Shown: positions 22,955-31,274 of the stretch, one piece after another
Position numbering within the stretch: position 1 is the first letter of the stretch
Layout of the letters: the number at the start of each line of letters is the position of its first letter
Assembly: GCA_947632615.1 (NCBI GenBank)
Contig: CANRPW010000020.1
Location: 1 to 46,967 of the forward strand
Source of the DNA: an uncultured Clostridia bacterium
GTDB lineage: Bacteria; Bacillota; Clostridia; Lachnospirales; CAG-274
Direction of reading: 5' to 3'
Length of the DNA stretch: 46,967 nucleotides
Translations under genes and position numbers: made by a program
Notes under the pieces: model-generated
Seen by the model: the letters and a program-made list of their open reading frames with translations, nothing else
What the model was told of the DNA's origin: nothing
The model's database searches: none

Positions 22955-23712
22955 TGCCAAACAACCTCCCTTGAGTCAAATACGGGTCCGTCCTTACATA
23001 CTTTTTTGTGGACGTAGCCGTCGCCATCCTTTATCTTGACAACGCAGCCCACACAAGCGCCTATGCCGCATGCCATTCGCTCTTCCATAGATACGTAGGC
23101 GGTAATTCCTCTTTTTTCGGCATATTCAGCTAAAAACTTAAGCATTATCTTAGGTCCGCAGGAGTATATAATGTCTGCCTTAGCATCAAGGCTTTTCATA
23201 AGGTCTACTACATTGCCCTTAAAGCCTACCGAGCCGTCGTCGGTGGCAATATGTACCTTTACCCCAAGCTTTTCAAAATCCTCTGTAAGAAAGCTGCCGC
23301 TGCGAAAGCCTAAAAATACTTCGACTTCGCCCTTATCTACAAGGTTTTTGGCAGTTTCCAAAAGGGGAGGAACGCCTATGCCGCCCCCTGCAAGTATGAA
23401 TTTATTGCCTTCCGTTAAGGCATAACCGTTTCCGCAAGGGCCTAAAACTCTTATGCTCTGTCCTTCGGAAAGGACTGAAAAAAGCCTTGTTCCTGCGCCA
23501 ACCACCTGAAATACAAGCCTCAGCTTATCTCCGTTTATTTCGCATATGCTTATGGGTCTGGCAAGAAGGTTTGCGCCATTGTCGGGATATACATCCACAA
23601 ACTGTCCGCATTTTGCAAGGGCGGATATTTGGGGGAGTCTTATTGTAAGGTCGTATATATTAGGGGCAATATTTTTGTTTTTTACGACTATCCCGTTTTC
23701 CGTTATCTTCAT
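22951..23712 (-). CDS. pyrK: Dihydroorotate dehydrogenase electron-transfer subunit
   Basis: 253-residue FAD and [2Fe-2S] protein that takes electrons from PyrD to NAD+. Flavin domain: LARPISIC (the RxYS/T-like FAD motif). NAD-binding region: FILAGGGIGVPPLLETAKNL. Iron-sulfur ligands are in MACGIGACVGC and a further Cys in HKKVCKDGPVF. It overlaps argH by 4 bases upstream and pyrD by 4 bases downstream (ATGA at both junctions), so the three should be translated together. Confidence 0.95.
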   Translation of the reverse strand: MKITENGIVVKNKNIAPNIYDLTIRLPQISALAKCGQFVDVYPDNGANLLARPISICEINGDKLRLVFQVVGAGTRLFSVLSEGQSIRVLGPCGNGYALTEGNKFILAGGGIGVPPLLETAKNLVDKGEVEVFLGFRSGSFLTEDFEKLGVKVHIATDDGSVGFKGNVVDLMKSLDAKADIIYSCGPKIMLKFLAEYAEKRGITAYVSMEERMACGIGACVGCVVKIKDGDGYVHKKVCKDGPVFDSREVVWQ

Positions 23713-25097
23713 GAAAACCTGCCCCCTTTAAGTAATTTGTCGTTGTCGGCTATGAGCTTGTCTATATATGCCCTTGACGGTCCACCGGGGACTGTTCTTC
23801 TGTTTACACATTCCTTAAGGTCTATTGCCTTATATATTTCCTCTGTAAATATGGGGCTTTCTTCTTTAAATTCGTCAAGAGTAAGCTCTTCAAGCCTTTT
23901 GTTTTTGGCAATGCACTGCATTACGAGCCTGCCTATAACCGTATGAGCATCTCTGAAGGGCATGCCCTTGCTTACAAGCCAGTCGGCGGCATCTGTGGCA
24001 TTCATAAAGCCAAGCCCTGCGGAAGCAAGCATATTCGCCTTGTTTACCTTCATTGTGGCTATCATATTTGTAAATACGGGCAGACACATTTTTACGGTGT
24101 CGATTGCATCAAACACGCCCTCCTTGTCCTCCTGCATATCCTTATTATAAGCAAGGGGAAGCCCTTTAAGGGTGGTGAGAAGGGCAGTAAGCTCGCCGTA
24201 TACTCTGCCTGTTTTGCCCCTTATAAGCTCCGCCATATCGGGATTTTTCTTCTGCGGCATAATAGAGCTGCCTGTTGCATAAGCGTCTGATATTTCTATA
24301 AATTTAAACTGCTGAGAACTCCAGAGCACAAGCTCCTCACAAAAGCGGCTGAGGTGCATCATAACCAGCGAAAGACAGAATAAAAGCTCGCACACAAAAT
24401 CTCTGTCAGATACTCCGTCCATGCTGTTTTTGGTTATCTCCCCAAAGCCAAGCTCGTCACAAACTGCCTGTCTGTCAAGGTTGTAGGTGGTGGCGGCTAA
24501 AGCTCCCGAGCCGAGGGGCATTATGTTTGTTCTTTTATAGCAGTCCCCAAGCCTGTCAAAATCTCTTGAAAACATTTCAAAATATGCAAGCAAATGATGG
24601 GCGAGGGTGACGGGCTGGGCGTTCTGCAAATGAGTAAAGCCCGGCATAATAGTGTCTGAGTTATCCTTTGCCATAGAGTTGAGGGTCTTAAGAAGATTTA
24701 AAATAAGTCCCTTTATATCGCCTATCTGATTTTTAAGATACATTCTTATGTCAAGGGCAACCTGGTCGTTGCGGCTTCTGCCTGTGTGCAGTCTTTTGCC
24801 TACATCGCCTATGCGCTGTGTAAGAATGGTCTCCACATTCATATGGATATCTTCCGCCTTAATGTCAAATTCCACCTTGCCCTTTTCGATATCACCAAGT
24901 ATTTCCTTAAGAGTCTTTATAATAAGCTCAGAGTCCTCTTGTGAGATAATACCCTGCTTGCCCAGCATACGGGCGTGGGCAATGCTTCCCGTAATATCCT
25001 CCTTATACATTCTGCTGTCAAAGGATATTGAGGAATGAAAATGATCCGTAAAGCTGTCCGCCTCTGCGCTTAGCCTGCCGTTTGAAAGTTTTTTCAT
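23709..25097 (-). CDS. argH: Argininosuccinate lyase
   Basis: 462 residues, normal for the family. Cleaves argininosuccinate to arginine and fumarate. The superfamily signature GSSIMPQKKNPD is present, with the catalytic Ser in the flexible loop, plus HTGRSRNDQVALD and FTHLQNAQPVTLAHH. It follows argG on the same strand after a 261-base gap that contains palindrome island C, and overlaps pyrK by 4 bases. This links the last arginine step to pyrimidine synthesis in one transcript. Confidence 0.96.
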   Translation of the reverse strand: MKKLSNGRLSAEADSFTDHFHSSISFDSRMYKEDITGSIAHARMLGKQGIISQEDSELIIKTLKEILGDIEKGKVEFDIKAEDIHMNVETILTQRIGDVGKRLHTGRSRNDQVALDIRMYLKNQIGDIKGLILNLLKTLNSMAKDNSDTIMPGFTHLQNAQPVTLAHHLLAYFEMFSRDFDRLGDCYKRTNIMPLGSGALAATTYNLDRQAVCDELGFGEITKNSMDGVSDRDFVCELLFCLSLVMMHLSRFCEELVLWSSQQFKFIEISDAYATGSSIMPQKKNPDMAELIRGKTGRVYGELTALLTTLKGLPLAYNKDMQEDKEGVFDAIDTVKMCLPVFTNMIATMKVNKANMLASAGLGFMNATDAADWLVSKGMPFRDAHTVIGRLVMQCIAKNKRLEELTLDEFKEESPIFTEEIYKAIDLKECVNRRTVPGGPSRAYIDKLIADNDKLLKGGRFS

Positions 25098-25358
25098 AAA
25101 TACACCCCTTCAAATAAAGGGGCACTTTTTAAAAGCACCCCTAATTGTCTAAACCTATACATTTTTTTGGCTTCGGAGGCACAGCGGTTTCGGAGAACCG
25201 ACCACCTGCCGGTACGGCGGAAAATCAGCGGCGACGTAGGAGCCGCTGATTTTCCGCCCTCCCCCGGTCCGCCCTTTCTATCCGCCGCTTGCGGTGGATG
25301 AAAGGGTGGGGCAAATAATTTTCAAAGCCAAAATTTGCACTCAGTTACTTTTTTTATA
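25098..25358. repeat. Palindrome island C in the argG-argH gap
   Basis: Three hairpins. CGGTT/AACCG lies at 25185-25200. Arms of 17 bp (25216-25232 / 25242-25258) pair perfectly around a 9-base loop. A less regular hairpin at ~25273-25306 has a CCGC-TT-GCGG tip. A linker CCCTCCCCCGGTCCG lies between the second and third. Nearer argH is a weak inverted repeat (about 25117-25135) that might act as a terminator or processing site. No gene is seen in this gap. Confidence 0.7.
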
Positions 25359-26570
25359 TTATTTAAGATACTGCTTGTTAAGTCCCATCATAGCTCTTAC
25401 CTTAAGCGGCAGACCAAAGAGATTTATAAAGCCCTCGGCATCCTTATGAGAATAAAGCTCGCCTGTAGTAAAGCTTGCAAGCTCTGCGCTGTAAAGGCTG
25501 TTAGGTGACTTAACGCCTGCTGAGATTATGTTGCCCTTATAGAGCTTAAGTCTTGCAACACCCGTAACGGTCTCCTGTGTCTTGTCAACGAATGCCTGGA
25601 GAGCTTCACGAAGGGGAGTAAACCACTCACCCGAATAAACAAGCTCTGTATATTTTGTTCTTATAATTTCCTTAAAGGCTGTGGTCTGCTTGTCAAGGCA
25701 GAGATATTCAAGGTCTCTGTGTGCAGCGTAAAGAATTGATCCGCCCGGGGTCTCATATACGCCTCTTGACTTCATACCAACACATCTGTTTTCAACAAGG
25801 TCGCAAATACCAACGCCGTTTTTGCCGCCTATTTCGTTGAGATAGTCCATAAGAGCTATAGGCTCAACCTTCTTGCCGTCAAGAGTTACGGGTACGCCCT
25901 TTTCAAAGCCTATTTCTACATAAGTAGGCTCATCGGGTGCTTCCTCAGGGCTTACGCCGAGAGTGAGAAGCTTTTTAAAATCAGGTTCGTTTGCAGGGTC
26001 TTCAAGGTCAAGACCTTCGTGGCTGATGTGCCAAAGGTTTCTGTCTCTTGAATAGCTCTGCTCTTTTGTCATAGGTACGGGAAGACCTCTCTTTTCAAGA
26101 TATTCAAGCTCTTCCTCACGGGATGTGATGTCCCAGGTTCTCCAAGGCGCAATAACCTTTATTTCGGGCGCAAGAGCCTTTATTGTAAGCTCAAAACGTA
26201 TCTGGTCGTTGCCCTTGCCTGTTGCGCCGTGGCAAATAGCGTCAGCACCTTCCTTCAAAGCTACTTCAACAAGCTTTTTAGCTATAAGAGGTCTTGCTAT
26301 AGAAGTACCTAAAAGATATTTATCTTCATATATAGCCCCGCTCTTTACCATGGGATATACATATTCTCTGATAAATTCATCTCTTACGTCAAGAAGATAG
26401 AGCTTAGAAGCCCCCTGACCAAGAGCCTTTTCTTCAAGTCCGTCAGTTTCGCTGCCCTGACCCACATCTATACAGCAAGCGATAACTTCCGGGTTATCAT
26501 AATTTTCCTTAAGCCAAGGAATAATAACAGAGGTATCAAGTCCTCCTGAATAAGCAAGTACTATTTTCAT
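25359..26570 (-). CDS. argG: Argininosuccinate synthase
   Basis: 403 residues. Condenses citrulline and aspartate using ATP. The N-type PP-loop [17 protein letters not shown] begins at residue ~4, and further family motifs include [15 protein letters not shown] and [15 protein letters not shown] start it at the ATG at 26570 because GGGAGGAA lies just upstream; an earlier in-frame start at 26612 would put the ribosome site inside the gene. First gene of the argG-argH-pyrK-pyrD operon, with a near-consensus promoter. I see no T-box and no clear ARG box. Confidence 0.96.
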   Translation of the reverse strand: MKIVLAYSGGLDTSVIIPWLKENYDNPEVIACCIDVGQGSETDGLEEKALGQGASKLYLLDVRDEFIREYVYPMVKSGAIYEDKYLLGTSIARPLIAKKLVEVALKEGADAICHGATGKGNDQIRFELTIKALAPEIKVIAPWRTWDITSREEELEYLEKRGLPVPMTKEQSYSRDRNLWHISHEGLDLEDPANEPDFKKLLTLGVSPEEAPDEPTYVEIGFEKGVPVTLDGKKVEPIALMDYLNEIGGKNGVGICDLVENRCVGMKSRGVYETPGGSILYAAHRDLEYLCLDKQTTAFKEIIRTKYTELVYSGEWFTPLREALQAFVDKTQETVTGVARLKLYKGNIISAGVKSPNSLYSAELASFTTGELYSHKDAEGFINLFGLPLKVRAMMGLNKQYLK

Positions 26571-26603
26571 ATCAGTTTCCTCCCAAAAATTACTTCTTAT
26601 CAA

Positions 26604-26632
26604 AGTATACAACTATTTTAAGGCTTAGTCAA
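26604..26632 (-). promoter_or_regulatory. Promoter of the arg-pyr operon
   Basis: On the minus strand: -35 TTGACT (26632-26627), 17-base spacer, -10 TATACT (26609-26604), about 34 bases before the argG ATG. Confidence 0.75.
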
Positions 26633-26687
26633 TTATTTTCTTGTTTTTTCATAAAGTCTTAAAATAAGCAAACAGCCCCAAAAGTAG

Positions 26688-26717
26688 TTGAAATATATGG
26701 TGGAGTTATGGTAAAAT
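26688..26717 (+). promoter_or_regulatory. Promoter for the ROK kinase gene
   Basis: -35 TTGAAA (26688-26693), 18-base spacer ending TTATGG, -10 TAAAAT (26712-26717); GGAGG ribosome site before the ATG at 26753. Divergent from the arg-pyr promoter, about 55 bases apart. Confidence 0.55.
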
Positions 26718-26752
26718 TTATATGATGTGAATTAAAAATGGAGGCGATATAA

Positions 26753-27685
26753 ATGAAATATATATTCGGAGCTGATATTGGCGGAACCACAGTAAAGTTA
26801 GGACTTTTTGAAGAGGGCGGAAGTCTTGCCCACAAGTGGGAAATAACCACAAATAAGGCAGATGGCGGAAAGAACATACTTACAGATATTGCCAAAAGCA
26901 TATATGAAAAGATGGCAGAAAAGGGCATTTCAAAATCTGACGTTAAGGGCATAGGCGTGGGCGTTCCCGGGCCTGTAACGGCAGGTGGAGTTGTAAACGG
27001 CTGTGTCAACTTAGGCTGGGGCGTTATTAATATAGAAGAAAAGCTGAGTGAGCTTACCGGGCTTGAAGTTAAGGCTGGTAATGATGCCAATGTTGCGGCT
27101 CTTGGTGAAATGCTCTGCGGCGGCGGCAAGGGCTTTAACAGCATTATTATGATAACCCTTGGCACAGGCGTTGGCGGTGGAGTGATAATAGACGGAAAAA
27201 TGGTTTACGGCACAAACGGAGCAGGGGGAGAGATAGGGCACTTCCCTATAAATACAGACGAAACGGAAAAATGCGGCTGCGGAAACAAGGGCTGTCTTGA
27301 GCAGTATTGCTCCGCTACAGGCATAGTGAGAACAGCCAACAAAATTTTAAGTAAAGGAAATATAAAATCATATCTTAAGTCGGGGGAGATAACCGCCAAA
27401 GATGTGCTTGATGCAGCAAAGGCAGGAGATGAGGCAGGGCTTAAGGCTCTTGAAGATTTTGGTGAAAAAATGGGAAGATTTCTTGCAGCGGCGGCAGTGT
27501 TTTTCGACCCTCAGGCATTTCTTTTTGGAGGCGGCGTAAGCAAGGCAGGAGGCATTATAATTGATGCTGCCAAAAAGTATTATGACAAATATGCCTTCCA
27601 TGCCACCAAAAACACTGAATTTCGTTTGGCCTCACTGGGAAATGATGCAGGCATATACGGCTGCGCGGGAATGTTTTTAAGCTGA
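26753..27685 (+). CDS. ROK-family sugar kinase, probably glucokinase
   Basis: 310-residue cytoplasmic ATP-dependent hexose kinase. It has the phosphate-binding loop GADIGGTTVKLGLFE, the substrate region AGNDANVAALGE, GLGT-type ITLGTGVGGGVIIDG, and the ROK zinc motif CGCGNKGCLEQYCS. Length and motif set match bacterial ROK glucokinases, but ROK members also phosphorylate fructose, ManNAc and GlcNAc; no sugar gene is next door to decide. It is monocistronic. Confidence 0.9.
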   Translation: MKYIFGADIGGTTVKLGLFEEGGSLAHKWEITTNKADGGKNILTDIAKSIYEKMAEKGISKSDVKGIGVGVPGPVTAGGVVNGCVNLGWGVINIEEKLSELTGLEVKAGNDANVAALGEMLCGGGKGFNSIIMITLGTGVGGGVIIDGKMVYGTNGAGGEIGHFPINTDETEKCGCGNKGCLEQYCSATGIVRTANKILSKGNIKSYLKSGEITAKDVLDAAKAGDEAGLKALEDFGEKMGRFLAAAAVFFDPQAFLFGGGVSKAGGIIIDAAKKYYDKYAFHATKNTEFRLASLGNDAGIYGCAGMFLS

Positions 27686-27853
27686 AATTTACATTAATTG
27701 ACTTATTCACAATTTCTAATCGTATGCTAATAATTATATAATGACAGTTTTATATTTAAGGCTTATAAATATATATGAACATTGAAGTAAAAATCTATCA
27801 ATGCTCATGTGCAAGCTAAAGCTTGAGATTTTTCAAATTTTCCATCCTTTCAA

Positions 27854-27891
27854 AAAAGCGGAAAACGGTTTCAGACCCGTCTTCCGCTTTT
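27854..27891. terminator. Bidirectional terminator between ROK kinase and decarboxylase genes
   Basis: AAAAGCGGAAAACGG (27854-27868) pairs with CCGTCTTCCGCTTTT (27877-27891), one mismatch, between convergent genes. The 27686-27853 part of the gap is AT-rich with no gene seen. Confidence 0.8.
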
Positions 27892-29224
27892 ACTTTTGAC
27901 TGTTTTTTGCTATACATTCAATAAGGCCGTTGTCTGCTCCCACCACATCAAAGCCGATTTTTAAATAATTCTCTATTATGGAGATTATGTTTTCGGTGAT
28001 CTTTTCCCCCGGGGCGATTATTGGGGTGCCGGGGGGATAGATGTATACGCTTTTGGCGGCTATTTTGCCTAAGGCTTTTTTTAAGGAGACTTTTTCCGTG
28101 CTGTAATATATTGTCTCGGAAGGGGACATTATTACCTCCGCCTTAAAGTCATAGTCGCAGTCCGTTGGAGTTTTCGGCATTTGTGTTGGCAGCGCATTTA
28201 AAAGACCGGCAAAGCCTTCGTCGGTGTCGCCTATAGATGTCATGGCTAAGGCGTAGCCGGCGTTTGCCATTTCAAGCTCAAAACCGCAGCTTCTGAGGTC
28301 TTCCATTATTTTAAGTCCCCCGGGTATTATTATTTTGGAGGGGTCTGTGTCATAAACGCAAGACCTTCCCTTCATGTCCTCTAAAATAAGTCCCGCTGCC
28401 TTTTTTCTGAAATCAAAAAGCCTTTTTACATAGTCGTCCATGGCTTTTTTCCCTTGGGGAGAGGTCATATATTTTATACAGGCTTCTATAGAATTAAGAA
28501 GTATGTATGAGGGGCTGGAGCTTTCAAATATGCTTAAATATTTTTGAACCCGCTCCGGGCTTATTCTGTCTGTGCAGATATGGAGAAGGGCTGTCTGGGT
28601 AAGGGCAGGGAGAGTTTTGTGCAGACTCTGTATAACTATATCCGCCCCAAGTTCTACCGCAGAAGTCGGAAAAGCGCTGTGAAAGTTAAAATGCGCGCCG
28701 TGAGCCTCGTCAACTATCAGTAGGCAGTTGTGGCTGTGGCATATACTGCTTATTTCCCTAATATCCGATGTCATTCCCTCATAGGTAGGGGATACTATTA
28801 TAAAAGCCCTTGCATTGGTTTTTTCAAGCTCGGCGTTTACCTCCTCGGGAGAAATGCCCCCTGCTATGCCCCATTTTAATTTTTTGGGGTACACATAGGA
28901 GGGCTTAAGCCCCATTAAAAATATGCCGTTATATACTGATTTATGGCAGTTTCTTGCCACAAGTATATTTTCTCCTGGCTTTAGTGCTGCTCCCATGGCA
29001 GCAAGTATGCCGCAGGTGGAGCCGTTTATAAGAAAGTATGTTTTTTTGCTGCCGTAGACATTGGCGGCAAAATCCATAGCGTCTTTTATAATGCCCTTTG
29101 GGTCGTGGAGGTCGTCAGAGCCATCTATTTCCGTAAAATCCATTTTAAAAAGGTCTGAATTTCTCTTGTGACCGGGCATATGAAAAGGATAATTTGTCAG
29201 TTTTTTAAGCTCATCGCCTATCAT
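27890..29224 (-). CDS. Orn/Lys/Arg decarboxylase-family PLP enzyme
   Basis: 444-residue fold-type I PLP enzyme of the short arginine/lysine/ornithine decarboxylase group. Motifs: PFHMPGHKRN near the N-terminus, FLINGSTCGILAAMGA, IVDEAHGAHF for the cofactor, and SLHKTLPALTQ with the Schiff-base lysine at Lys203. Product would be a polyamine precursor (agmatine, cadaverine or putrescine); substrate is not decided by sequence. Start at 29224 follows AAGGCGG by six bases and lies inside the last codons of the SCIFF maturase gene (14-base overlap), so it is translationally coupled to the ranthipeptide locus. Confidence 0.88.
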   Translation of the reverse strand: MIGDELKKLTNYPFHMPGHKRNSDLFKMDFTEIDGSDDLHDPKGIIKDAMDFAANVYGSKKTYFLINGSTCGILAAMGAALKPGENILVARNCHKSVYNGIFLMGLKPSYVYPKKLKWGIAGGISPEEVNAELEKTNARAFIIVSPTYEGMTSDIREISSICHSHNCLLIVDEAHGAHFNFHSAFPTSAVELGADIVIQSLHKTLPALTQTALLHICTDRISPERVQKYLSIFESSSPSYILLNSIEACIKYMTSPQGKKAMDDYVKRLFDFRKKAAGLILEDMKGRSCVYDTDPSKIIIPGGLKIMEDLRSCGFELEMANAGYALAMTSIGDTDEGFAGLLNALPTQMPKTPTDCDYDFKAEVIMSPSETIYYSTEKVSLKKALGKIAAKSVYIYPPGTPIIAPGEKITENIISIIENYLKIGFDVVGADNGLIECIAKNSQK

Positions 29225-30566
29225 TTTCAACCGCCTTCATCATTATTGCACATTCTATTCTTTTACGGTGCAGCTTACAGCCGTATTCGTATACGCCCTT
29301 TACGTCCCCTGTGTAGTGATAAGCATTTGCCACACAGCCGCCGCTGCAATAGAGCCTTGCAAAGCACTCGTCACATTCCTTATGAGCATATATGTTGCAG
29401 TCAAGAAAGTCCTGCTGTTTTTCCTTGTTTGTAATGCCTTCAAAAACATTTCCCAACTTATACTCGTCGTCCCCCACAAACTGATGGCAGGGGTAAAGGT
29501 CGCCTTCGGGAGTCACAGCCATATATTCCGTGCCTACGCCGCAGCCCGAAATTCTCTTATATATGCAGGGTCCGCCTGTAAGGTCTATCATATAATGATA
29601 AAATGTGAAATCGTTTCTTTTAAGCATTTCCTTTGCCAATATTTCATACTGCTCCAAAAGTATGGGCAGATCTTCTTCCGTAAGGGCATAGTCTGCTTCC
29701 TTAGGGGCTACCACAGGCTCTATAGAAAGCTGCTTAAAGCCCAAGTCTGCCAAGTGGAGTATATCGTTGGAAAAGTCGGTGTTATAGTGGGTGTAGGTGC
29801 CTCTTAAATAATAGTCCTTCTGACCTCTGCTGTCTGCCATATCCTTAAATTTTGGCATTATAAGGTCGTATGTACCCTTGCCGTTTTGTGTGACTCTCAG
29901 ACGGTCGTTTACCTCGGGTCTGCCGTCAACGGAAAGCACCACATTATACATTTCCTTATTTATAAAATCTCTGATTTCGTCATTTAATAAAAGTCCGTTT
30001 GTGGTAATTGTAAATCTGAAATTTTTGTCCTTTTCCTTTTCTATGCTTCTTGCATATTTTACAAGCCTTTTCACAACGTCCCAATTCATAAGAGGCTCGC
30101 CGCCGAAAAAGTCTACCTCAAGATTTTTTCTTGTTCCCGAGTTTTCCACAAGAAAATCAATGGCTCTTTTGCCTGTTTCATAAGACATAAGACATCTTGA
30201 CCCTTGGTTGTATTCACCCTCGGAGGCAAAGCAATATTTACATGCCATATTACAGTCCTGAGCCACAAGCAGGCACATAGCCTTTATTACTGTGTGACGT
30301 CCTTTAAGAGCAGGGGCAATGTCTTTATAATCATCTTCCGAGAAAAGAACACCCTTTTCCTTAAGAGCTTCAATATCTTCAAAAAGCTCGGCACTATCTT
30401 CAGAGGTCAGACCATATTTTTCTGCCAAGGTATTTTCTATGTCTTTTTTGGATGTGTTTTCATACATACCTATGGCATCATATGCCGCCTCGTCAACCAC
30501 ATGTACCGAGCCGCTGTTTACATCTATTATTATGTTATAGCCGTTATTTTTATATCTGTGTATCAT
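29211..30566 (-). CDS. scfB: Thioether-forming SCIFF peptide maturase (radical SAM/SPASM)
   Basis: 451-residue radical S-adenosylmethionine enzyme. The N-terminal ~90 residues form a peptide-recognition (RRE-like) region. The radical SAM cluster motif is CNMACKYC (Cys105, Cys109, Cys112), followed by DFFGGEPLMNW. The C-terminal SPASM region has many cysteines: GGPCIYKRISGCG, DLYPCHQF, FLDCNIYAHKECDECFARLYCSGGC and YGCKLHR. In SCIFF maturases two auxiliary [4Fe-4S] clusters sit here, and the enzyme joins a Cys sulfur to the backbone or side chain of a Thr in SCIFF. The cognate peptide gene lies upstream on the same strand. Enzyme motifs look complete even though the peptide is unusual. Confidence 0.93.
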   Translation of the reverse strand: MIHRYKNNGYNIIIDVNSGSVHVVDEAAYDAIGMYENTSKKDIENTLAEKYGLTSEDSAELFEDIEALKEKGVLFSEDDYKDIAPALKGRHTVIKAMCLLVAQDCNMACKYCFASEGEYNQGSRCLMSYETGKRAIDFLVENSGTRKNLEVDFFGGEPLMNWDVVKRLVKYARSIEKEKDKNFRFTITTNGLLLNDEIRDFINKEMYNVVLSVDGRPEVNDRLRVTQNGKGTYDLIMPKFKDMADSRGQKDYYLRGTYTHYNTDFSNDILHLADLGFKQLSIEPVVAPKEADYALTEEDLPILLEQYEILAKEMLKRNDFTFYHYMIDLTGGPCIYKRISGCGVGTEYMAVTPEGDLYPCHQFVGDDEYKLGNVFEGITNKEKQQDFLDCNIYAHKECDECFARLYCSGGCVANAYHYTGDVKGVYEYGCKLHRKRIECAIMMKAVENDRR

Positions 30567-30597
30567 ATTTCCTCATTATCCTCTATGCAGATATTTT

Positions 30598-30782
30598 TTA
30601 AGCCGCAGATGGTATAACGGTTGTATTGGCATCTTTAGGCGGCTTATTATTTATGGGGTCAATATCAGGGGTAGGCTGTTGTGCAAATATTGTGCTTGCC
30701 CCGCTGCTTTCTATAATGACACCTCATTTATCTGATTTTTTAGAATTTGGAGAGTCCTTTATAAGAACAATGCCTTTGCCAT
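30598..30782 (-). other. Possible degenerate small gene between SCIFF and maturase
   Basis: A perfect ribosome site (AAGGAGG) precedes an ATG at 30782, but that frame stops after seven codons. Another frame reads protein-like GKGIVLIKDSPNSKKSDK, hits TGA, and then continues ASTIFAQQPTPDIDPINNK and so on to a stop at 30598. This could be a decayed small gene, or only the long leader of the maturase. The plus strand also shows a hydrophobic open stretch, but with no start or ribosome site. I do not recognise any family. Confidence 0.25.
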
Positions 30783-30800
30783 TATAAATTCCTCCTTAAT

Positions 30801-30832
30801 AAAAATCGCTGCTATAAAAGCAACGAATTTTT
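30801..30832 (-). terminator. Hairpin terminator/attenuator after the SCIFF gene
   Basis: AAAAATCGCTGCT (30801-30813) pairs with AGCAACGAATTTTT (30819-30832), with a mismatch and a bulge. On the minus strand it ends in TTTTT seven bases after the SCIFF stop codon. Partial termination here would give much more peptide mRNA than maturase mRNA. Confidence 0.65.
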
Positions 30833-30838
30833 AATGAA

Positions 30839-30982
30839 TTATTTTAATTTTTCACACTGCTGATTTGCAATGCTGCATGAAGTCTTGCTTGCTGACTGAC
30901 AAGATGTCTGGCATTCACCGCAACCGCCGTTTAATTTTGACTTTGCAAGATCTCTTGTGCTTATTGTAGTTATTCTTGACAT
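30839..30982 (-). CDS. scfA: SCIFF-type ranthipeptide precursor, five-cysteine variant
   Basis: 47-residue peptide. The N-terminal half MSRITTISTRDLAKSKLNGG is the leader-like part. The core has CGECQTSCQSASKTSCSIAN and ends QQCEKLK. Family members carry six Cys within about 45 residues (CGECQTSCQSACKTSCT). Here the fourth Cys is Ser32 and the Thr after the fifth family Cys is Ser37, leaving Cys21, 24, 28, 36 and 43. From memory, the thioether of the Clostridium thermocellum homologue joins Cys32 and Thr37, so both crosslink positions would be changed. The peptide is expected to be modified by the maturase encoded downstream. Its biological role is unknown. Ribosome site GAGGGTG. Confidence 0.9.
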   Translation of the reverse strand: MSRITTISTRDLAKSKLNGGCGECQTSCQSASKTSCSIANQQCEKLK

Positions 30983-31014
30983 AACCACACCCTCTTTCAT
31001 TATATTATACTATA

Positions 31015-31043
31015 ATTTTATCAGTTAATACCTTTAGTGTCAA
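31015..31043 (-). promoter_or_regulatory. Promoter of the SCIFF locus
   Basis: On the minus strand: -35 TTGACA (31043-31038), 17-base spacer, -10 TAAAAT (31020-31015). The start codon is about 32 bases downstream, so the leader is short. Confidence 0.7.
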
Positions 31044-31157
31044 GTATTTCATATAAATATTTGCCCCGTAAGGCCGCCGCCTATATTATATAAAGTCGGC
31101 TAAGGTTTTTATATGACAAATATTGTATAAAACTAATGTTAAAATTAAAATAATTCC

Positions 31158-31186
31158 TTGCATTGAAGTTTTTGTTATGGTAAAAT
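31158..31186 (+). promoter_or_regulatory. Promoter of secD-secF
   Basis: -35 TTGCAT (31158-31163), 17-base spacer, -10 TAAAAT (31181-31186). The ~88-base leader contains small inverted repeats (GGACG/CGTCC; CGGAA/TTCCG) and the ribosome site GGGAGG. Confidence 0.6.
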
Positions 31187-31274
31187 AGATGGCAGAATGT
31201 TTGGACGGGAAACCATACGTCCGAACGGCGGAAGACTTTCCGTTTTATAAAATATGTTAGGGAGGAATAAACTA

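Noticed and set aside
26571..26750. T-box or ARG box upstream of argG
   Set aside because: The leader after the promoter is only ~30 bases and shows no T-box core or clear ArgR palindrome.
30603..30785. Hydrophobic 60-codon open stretch on the plus strand
   Set aside because: No start codon with a ribosome site, and it is antisense to the SCIFF-maturase leader.
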